Of a stretch of 64,000 nucleotides of DNA, positions 58,878 through 64,000 are shown one piece after another. Position numbers and translations under genes: made by a program. The DNA is from Actinoallomurus liliacearum (GTDB lineage: Bacteria > Actinomycetota > Actinomycetes > Streptosporangiales > Streptosporangiaceae), in assembly GCF_039542035.1 (NCBI RefSeq), contig NZ_BAABHJ010000032.1:185622-249621 (forward strand), in the 5' to 3' direction. Within the stretch, counting starts at the first letter, position 1; each line of letters opens with the position of its first letter. The notes beneath the pieces are model-generated. The model saw nothing but the letters and a program-made list of their open reading frames with translations. It was not told the origin of the DNA and ran no database searches.

Positions 58878-60704
58878 TTAGAGAGTCTCGGTCACGGGAC
58901 GGCGGCCGCCGAGGCGGGCGGGAACAGAGGTGAGCGCCGCCACCACGAGCACGGTTGCCAGCACCAGGGTGATCGGCTGCCAGGGCGCGGGAAGCGTGGC
59001 TCTGTCGCTGTCGCCGCCGGTGATCGTGTTGATGGCGGCGAACAGCAGGAAGCCTCCCGGGAAGACGCCCAGGATGGCGCCGAGGAGCGCGGGCAGCACC
59101 TGCGCGGTCGCCAGGGCGACGGTCGTTTCCTGGGGGGTTGCGCCGAGGGCGCGTGCCAGCGCCGACGCGTGCCGGTTGTCGAGCACCGTCGCCCAGGTGA
59201 TGACGATGGCGTTGACCGCCGCCAAGGAGAGCAGGATGACCGTCCAGACGAGGAGCACGTGCCGCAGCACCGCCACCTGAGTTTCGGTGTATGCGCCCGT
59301 GCCTGGCTGGTCGCCGAGGAAGGCGTTGAGCACCAGCAGGACGTAGATTCCGCTGACCGTGACCGCGATGCTGACCACACCTAGTACCACCCGTCGCGGC
59401 CGGCGGGCGGCGACCCGCAGAGCGAGCAGCAGCGGGACTGGCAGTCGCGCTGAGAGAGTGATCAGCCAACCGGTGCGGCGGGGTGGGCGTGCCGCGTCGG
59501 CCAGCGCGCTGACGGTGCTGGAGCGGGCCGCGCGCACGGCCGGAACAGCGGTCGCCACCACCGCAACGCCGAGTGCCACGGCGGTCACCAGACCGATCGT
59601 GGACCAGGTCAACGACGCCGTCCCCACGCTGCCGACGAGGCCGGCACTGGACTCGGTGAGCAACGGAGCGGTCAGCGCTCCGATCGTCAGCCCGGCCGCG
59701 GCCGCGACGACGGCCACGAGGAGATACTCCGCGAGCAGCACGGCAGCGACCAGGCTCGGGGTGCCGCCGACTGTCTTGAGGAGTCCGACGCGTCGGGTCT
59801 GGTCGGCCATCCGGCCACCGACCAGGACCGAGAGACTGGCCACGGCGAGCAGGCCGAGCAGCCAGGCACCGATGAGCAGCAGGATCTGGGAGTCCCGGGC
59901 CAGGTCGGTGGCGTCGGCGCGGATGCTCTCCCAGGTCTGCATCGGCATGGCGCCGCCATGATCGCCGCCGGTCCGGTCGACGAATGCCTGGACTTTGTCC
60001 GGGTTGGCCAGCTTCAGGTTCATCACGTAGGAAAGGGAGCTTCGGTCCGAGGCGAGGCTCCGCACATCCGCCTGGGTGAGCCAGACCAGCCCGGGATTGT
60101 GCAGCAACCCCGTCGGCAGGTCCCGGTCGTTGGGGATGGCGCCGTTGATGCAGCCGGCCGAGACGATGCAGGACGCGCCGGGGTAGGGCGGCATGGCTGC
60201 GGTGACGGCGACGCCGACGACCTTGAACGACCTACCGCCCAGGGTGACCGAGTCGCCGATGCCCACATCGAGTGAGTCGGCGAAGGCGGCTTCGAGCACT
60301 ACTCCGCCGTCGCTGACCCAGCCGCCTTGCGTCACCCGGGGCTGGTCGACCGCCGCGACAGTGGCGTCGCGTCCTTCGACCTGCACGTCCGACGTCCGGC
60401 CGGACGCCTCGAGCTTCCCCGCGATGACGGGGTACGGTCCGCTGTGTGCGGTGACGCCGGGGGCGGCGGCCAGTTTGCCGAGTTCCGCGAGGCCTGCGGA
60501 CCGGCCGACGGTGACGACCACGTCTGGTCCCTTGGTCGCCGCCCGGGTGCTTTGGTATGGGTCGCTGGCCGCGTCGCGCAGGACGAGCCCGAGCGTCAGC
60601 GTCGTGGTAGCGGCCAGGACGGCGATCAGTAGAAGCGCGGCCTCGGTACGGCGCCGCCGGAGGTCTCGCATGGCGAGACGGATCACGAGGAGGATACGGC
60701 CCAT
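58878..60704 (-). CDS. FtsX-like permease of a MacB-type ABC transporter
   Basis: 608 residues with an N-terminal helix (RTEAALLLIAVLAATTTLTLGLV), a large extracytoplasmic domain (about 50-250) containing Cys pairs (ASCIVSAGCING), and two FtsX membrane modules (RDSQILLLIGAWLLGLLAVASLSVLVGGRM...VGLLKTVGG and LVWTVILLSLAAVNAIVITWATVL...ALGATPQE). Belongs to the tripartite-like MacB/FtsX group that moves peptides or lipoproteins. ATG 60704 lies five bases beyond the ATPase stop. Two-gene unit with the ATPase. Confidence 0.92.
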   Translation of the reverse strand: MGRILLVIRLAMRDLRRRRTEAALLLIAVLAATTTLTLGLVLRDAASDPYQSTRAATKGPDVVVTVGRSAGLAELGKLAAAPGVTAHSGPYPVIAGKLEASGRTSDVQVEGRDATVAAVDQPRVTQGGWVSDGGVVLEAAFADSLDVGIGDSVTLGGRSFKVVGVAVTAAMPPYPGASCIVSAGCINGAIPNDRDLPTGLLHNPGLVWLTQADVRSLASDRSSLSYVMNLKLANPDKVQAFVDRTGGDHGGAMPMQTWESIRADATDLARDSQILLLIGAWLLGLLAVASLSVLVGGRMADQTRRVGLLKTVGGTPSLVAAVLLAEYLLVAVVAAAAGLTIGALTAPLLTESSAGLVGSVGTASLTWSTIGLVTAVALGVAVVATAVPAVRAARSSTVSALADAARPPRRTGWLITLSARLPVPLLLALRVAARRPRRVVLGVVSIAVTVSGIYVLLVLNAFLGDQPGTGAYTETQVAVLRHVLLVWTVILLSLAAVNAIVITWATVLDNRHASALARALGATPQETTVALATAQVLPALLGAILGVFPGGFLLFAAINTITGGDSDRATLPAPWQPITLVLATVLVVAALTSVPARLGGRRPVTETL

Positions 60705-60709
60705 GGTGG

Positions 60710-61456
60710 TCAGTCCTCCAGCCTGATACGCGCGCCGAGTTGCCCGGTGGTGCCGCCGGTCGGCCAGCTCTCGTCCATGAGCACGCCGTCGCGCATCGAG
60801 AACTTCCGGTCCGCGGTGGCCGCGATCCGCGCGTCGTGGGTGACGATGACCAGCGTCTGCCCGGAATCGTGCAGGTCCTTGAAGAGCTGGAGGACGTCCA
60901 GGGTGGCGGCGCTGTCCAGGTTTCCGGTCGGTTCGTCGGCGAGGACGACCAGCGGGTCGTTGCTCAACGCCCGGGCGACCGCGACCCGCTGCCGCTGGCC
61001 GCCCGACAGCGCGGAGGGAAGGAAGCGTGCCCGGCCGGCGAGCCCGACCTGCTTCAGCAGCTCCTCCGCACGCCGCCGGGCGGCCCGGGGCGAGCGTCCG
61101 GCCAGCAGGGCCGACAGCTCGACGTTCTCCACGGCGGTGAGTTCCTCCATCAGGTGGAAGGATTGGAAGACGTAGCTGACCTCGGTCCGCCGCATCCGGG
61201 CCAGGGCCTTCTCGCTGATGTTGTCGATGCGCCGGCCGTTCAGCTGCACCTCGCCGCCCGAGGGTCGGTCCAGGCCGCCGAGCAGGTGCAGCAGCGTGGA
61301 CTTTCCGCAGCCGCTCGGCCCCATGATCGCCACCGTCTCTCCCGCGCTGACGTCGAGATCGACGCCGTCGACGGCGCGCACCAATCCTTCCCCTTTGCCG
61401 TACTCCTTCCGCAGCCCGTGGGCGCTCAGTACGGGCGTGTCGGCGGCGTCGCTCAC
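60710..61456 (-). CDS. ABC transporter ATPase (MacB/LolD type)
   Basis: 248 residues: Walker A GPSGCGKST (residues 46-54), Q-loop FQSFHLMEELTAVENV, signature LSGGQRQRVAVARAL, Walker B VVLADEPTGNLDS and H-loop VTHDARIA. AAGGAG lies upstream of the GTG. The start overlaps the end of a degenerate upstream frame (GTGA). With the FtsX-like gene it forms an exporter, next to an OmpR-type two-component system reading the other way. Confidence 0.95.
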   Translation of the reverse strand: MSDAADTPVLSAHGLRKEYGKGEGLVRAVDGVDLDVSAGETVAIMGPSGCGKSTLLHLLGGLDRPSGGEVQLNGRRIDNISEKALARMRRTEVSYVFQSFHLMEELTAVENVELSALLAGRSPRAARRRAEELLKQVGLAGRARFLPSALSGGQRQRVAVARALSNDPLVVLADEPTGNLDSAATLDVLQLFKDLHDSGQTLVIVTHDARIAATADRKFSMRDGVLMDESWPTGGTTGQLGARIRLED

Positions 61457-61750
61457 GATCCACTCCTTCGATAGGTCCAGTTCTGCTTACGGGTCTTGAG
61501 CCGGCGCAGGTCCGCCTCAAGCGGGAGCACGATGCCCTCCGCCACCAGCGCCGCGGTCGAGCGGGTCCGGCTCGGCCCTGGCGGGGCGCTGGGTGCCGGC
61601 GATGGTGAGAGGGGCGGCCGGCCCGGCCGCTGCGGCAAGCGCGTCAAAGAAGCGCAAGCGCCTTGGCCACGCCCGGGTCGCGCCCGGGAGCGCGGGCGCG
61701 GATATGGAGCAGGCCGCCACCAGGACGACCGCGCAGAGGGATCTGATCAC
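61453..61750 (-). pseudogene. Decayed secreted PepSY-like gene upstream of the ABC ATPase
   Basis: Two frames together resemble a small PepSY lipoprotein. The 5' frame (from 61750) begins MIRSLCAVVLVAACSISAPA, a signal-peptide-like sequence with Cys; the 3' frame (down to 61453) contains TAALVAEGIVLPLEADLRRLK, like the PepSY segment GxxLPLxxI. One frame change joins them, and the 3' frame ends in a GTGA overlap with the ATPase start. PepSY genes often accompany OmpR-type two-component systems. Interpretation is tentative. Confidence 0.4.
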
Positions 61751-61837
61751 GGCCGCCAGCGTGGCCTGAAGCGGGTTGCACGGTCGTGAACGGATCCGTT
61801 AACGCCATTGAAACGCCGGTTCGGGTAGGAACGTCGG

Positions 61838-62491
61838 ATGCGGATTCTGGTGGCCGAAGACGAACGCGACCTAGCCGATCTCGTGGCGGTGGGGCTGCGC
61901 CGCCATGCCATGGCCGTCGATGTCGTGTACGACGGGGCCGCCGCGGTGGAGCGCCTGGCGGTGCACGACTACGACGTTCTCGTACTGGATCGGGACCTGC
62001 CCCAGATCCACGGCGACCTCGTATGCGGTGAACTGGTGGCGCGCGGGAGCCGTACGCGGATCCTGATGTTGACGGCGGCGGCGTCGGTGCCGGAGCGAGT
62101 CGCAGGTCTCGGGATGGGGGCCGACGACTACCTGCCCAAACCGTTCGACTACACAGAGTTGGTCGCACGAGTGCAGGCGCTGGGGCGGCGCAGCCAGTCG
62201 CAGGTACCACCGGTGCTGACGCGGCACGGGATCGTGCTCGACAGGCACCGACTGCAAGCCTCGCGGGACGGGCGGCACCTGCATCTGTCACTCAAGGAGT
62301 TCGCCGTCCTGGAGGTGCTGATGAGGGCGGACGGCGCGGTCGTGAGTTCCGAACGGCTGCTTGAAGAGGCCTGGGACGAGAACGCCGACCCGTTCACCAC
62401 GGTGGTGCGGGTCTTGGTCAGCCGCCTGCGGGCCAAGCTGGGGGAACCGCCGTGTATTCACACCGTTCCCGGTGCGGGATACCTGCTGTGA
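61838..62491 (+). CDS. OmpR-family response regulator
   Basis: 217 residues: a receiver with AEDE (acidic pair), phospho-Asp in LVLDRDLPQ (about residue 51), Thr in MLTAAA and Lys in PKPF. The C-terminal winged helix follows (LHLSLKEFAVLEVLMRADGAVVSSERLLEEAWDEN... VVRVLVSRLRAKLG). The stop overlaps the sensor kinase start (GTGA). Divergent from the MacB-type exporter genes, probable targets. Confidence 0.95.
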   Translation: MRILVAEDERDLADLVAVGLRRHAMAVDVVYDGAAAVERLAVHDYDVLVLDRDLPQIHGDLVCGELVARGSRTRILMLTAAASVPERVAGLGMGADDYLPKPFDYTELVARVQALGRRSQSQVPPVLTRHGIVLDRHRLQASRDGRHLHLSLKEFAVLEVLMRADGAVVSSERLLEEAWDENADPFTTVVRVLVSRLRAKLGEPPCIHTVPGAGYLL

Positions 62492-63570
62492 CGACGATCC
62501 GGGTACGGCTCACGCTGATCTACTCCGGGCTGTTCCTCCTGACCTCGGTCGTGTTGCTGGTCACGGTCAACCTCCTGCTGCGCGAGGCGCTGAAGACGCG
62601 GGTCGCCCGGCTGCCCCGGGGCGGCCTGGCTCTGGGGCCGCGGCCGCAGCTACCCGGGCTGGTGAACGACGTGATCGGCTACCAGTGGGCGATGACCACC
62701 TTCACGGTGGGGATCTTGACGCTGGTCTCGTTGGCCGTCGGATGGTTGCTCGCCGGGCGGATCCTGCGGCCCATCCACCGGATCACCGCCACCGCGCAGC
62801 GGCTGTCCCTGTCGACCCTGCACGAACGGATCGCGCTCGCCGGGCCGAAAGACGAGCTGAAGGAACTGGCCGACACCTTCGACGCGATGCTCGACCGGCT
62901 CGAACGCTCCGTCGAGGGGCAGCGGCGGTTCATCGCCAACGCATCCCACGAGTTGCGGACCCCGCTGGCCGTCCAGCGGGCGGCGATCGAGATCGGGCTC
63001 CCCGAGGACGTCGGCGAGATCCGCGGCACGCTCCTGCGCCACAACCGCCGCGCGGAGAACCTCATCGACGCCCTGCTGGTCCTGGCCCAGGCCGAACACG
63101 GCCTGGACAACAGGAATCCGGTGGCCCTGGACCAGGTGGTACGGCGCGCCCTGGCGGAAACAGGTTCGGACCGCGTCACCGTGACGGGGCGGGCAGAGCC
63201 GTTCGTCGTCGACGGGGACCCTGTCCTGCTGAACCGGCTCGTCACCAACCTCCTCGACAACGCGATCCGCTACAACCATCCCGGCGGAACCGTTGAGGTA
63301 ACGCTCTCCCGTGGAATGTTGACGGTCCGTAACACCGGCCCGCACGTGCCCCAGGAACGATTCGGCGACCTCTTCGAGCCCTTCCGGCAGCTGCAAACGA
63401 ACCGTGGACGAGGCGCCGGGCTCGGGTTGTCGATCGTCGCTGCGATCGCTGAGGCTCACGGGGCCGACGTGCGAGCGAGCCCTAACCCCGGGGGCGGGTT
63501 GGAGCTCGTCGTGGTTTTCGCGGGATCTGAGGATGCGGTGCCTGCCACGGACGACAGTAGCCAGCGCTGA
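62488..63570 (+). CDS. Sensor histidine kinase (CutS-like)
   Basis: 360 residues. Two membrane helices (about 9-29 and 69-89) flank a short extracytoplasmic loop, a HAMP domain begins GRILRPIHRITATAQRL, the phospho-His is in FIANASHELRTPL, and the HATPase boxes are NLLDNAIRYNHPGG, VRNTGPHV and GAGLGLSIVAAIAEAHG. It is the cognate kinase of the preceding regulator, with the GTG start inside its stop codon. Confidence 0.95.
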   Translation: MTTIRVRLTLIYSGLFLLTSVVLLVTVNLLLREALKTRVARLPRGGLALGPRPQLPGLVNDVIGYQWAMTTFTVGILTLVSLAVGWLLAGRILRPIHRITATAQRLSLSTLHERIALAGPKDELKELADTFDAMLDRLERSVEGQRRFIANASHELRTPLAVQRAAIEIGLPEDVGEIRGTLLRHNRRAENLIDALLVLAQAEHGLDNRNPVALDQVVRRALAETGSDRVTVTGRAEPFVVDGDPVLLNRLVTNLLDNAIRYNHPGGTVEVTLSRGMLTVRNTGPHVPQERFGDLFEPFRQLQTNRGRGAGLGLSIVAAIAEAHGADVRASPNPGGGLELVVVFAGSEDAVPATDDSSQR

Positions 63571-64000
63571 CCACCGAGAGCCTGATGATGATCCGCCAGG
63601 GTGAGCGTGGCGCCTGACTCGATCTCACCCCTTGCCAATTAATGCCGAGCTGCACAAAACGCCTGTCATCCGCTCAGGATCAGCCGAAAATGCCAACTAG
63701 ATCTGAACAGAAGATCGCCCCGTGACCGGATCAAGTTGACACCCCGTAGGTAGCCGAGCCCTGCGCTCGCCACCTTCACCTGGAATGGACACCCGTGTCC
63801 CGTCCGCGCGAACCCTGCCAAGTTCGGACTCACTCTGCCAGTGGGGTTGCAATTTTCGGATTAGACTGCCAACCGATTTGGGACACCTCCGGGGCTGCAA
63901 TCACTCCTGAGGCGTCCAGCTCTCGTGCGGTCTCGTTCCGGCTAGGGCCTGTCCGGTAGATCTTGGCGTTCGGCTGAGGTCGATCTTGTGTCGGGCTTTG
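63571..64000. other. Gene-free right end with insertion-sequence-like sequence
   Basis: No gene is supported here. Five TGCCA-type motifs occur at 63632, 63691, 63815, 63835 and 63866 (TTGCCAA, TGCCAAC, CTGCCAAG, CTGCCAG, CTGCCAAC), as in the multiple terminal repeats of IS21-like elements. From about 63942 the sequence TAGGGCCTGTCCGGTAGATC resembles the terminal inverted repeat of actinobacterial IS elements of the IS5/IS4 type, with the body of the element beyond the window. Confidence 0.45.

Overview
The window is a very GC-rich chromosomal segment from a filamentous-type actinobacterium, most likely in the Streptomyces/Actinomadura/Streptosporangium breadth. The evidence is many GTG/TTG starts, ATGA/GTGA translational coupling, F420-linked enzymes (a luciferase-like oxidoreductase and a Ddn-like domain), mycothiol-type DinB/maleylpyruvate isomerase folds, an HTH-DUF397 locus, and a perfect HspR (HAIR) operator in front of lon. 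No rRNA, tRNA or CRISPR array was seen. Genus-level placement is an inference.

Left part (1-15.5 kb): mostly single housekeeping or metabolic genes. These are a DinB-fold protein, two SDR/NmrA oxidoreductases, a secreted trypsin-like protease with an odd active-site residue, an orphan GroES-like protein, an orphan E1-alpha subunit, a selenium-binding-protein/methanethiol-oxidase homologue coupled to a membrane protein, an aldo/keto reductase, a truncated Uma2 gene, a large secreted BNR beta-propeller protein, a LacI regulator divergent from an MFS transporter with two palindromic operators between them, and two coupled YkgJ-like cysteine-cluster proteins. Then 15.7-25.3 kb holds a membrane Ser/Thr kinase, a Tat-exported GH47 alpha-mannosidase behind a LacI-type palindrome, a cupin, an SGNH hydrolase, an HTH/DUF397/DUF397-DUF397 operon divergent from two small coupled genes, and a chloramphenicol-phosphotransferase-like kinase next to a methyltransferase.

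Middle part (25.4-42.6 kb): sbcC-sbcD, where an assembly gap with duplicated flanks breaks sbcC. It is followed by a 51-aa actinobacterial protein, a NarL-type two-component system divergent from an ABC exporter, an aldehyde dehydrogenase, a Gfo/Idh/MocA oxidoreductase, a second DinB-fold protein, an IS5-like transposase relic with a perfect 28-bp palindrome, a ketopantoate-reductase-like gene, and a compact locus in which an XRE/TPR-type regulator is divergent from a small gene (apparently frameshifted), an S-adenosylhomocysteinase-like protein and a Nudix hydrolase.

Right part (42.6-64 kb): a tightly coupled operon PhyH dioxygenase - phosphotriesterase/lactonase - cytochrome P450 - SDR, divergent from an F420-type luciferase-like oxidoreductase and close to a NIPSNAP-like gene. 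Palindromes matching the KstR2-type consensus AnCAAGnnCTTGnT lie in the promoters of these genes, and one-mismatch copies precede the aldehyde dehydrogenase and an epimerase-Ddn fusion. I read this as a scattered catabolic regulon for an alicyclic, terpenoid or steroid-like compound whose TetR regulator lies outside the window. The rest is an RCK-type NAD-binding membrane protein, a lipoprotein, an inositol-type dehydrogenase/isomerase pair with two LacI-type operators about 360 bp apart, lon, a MacB-like ABC transporter preceded by a decayed PepSY-like gene, an OmpR-type two-component system, and a gene-free right end carrying insertion-sequence-like termini.
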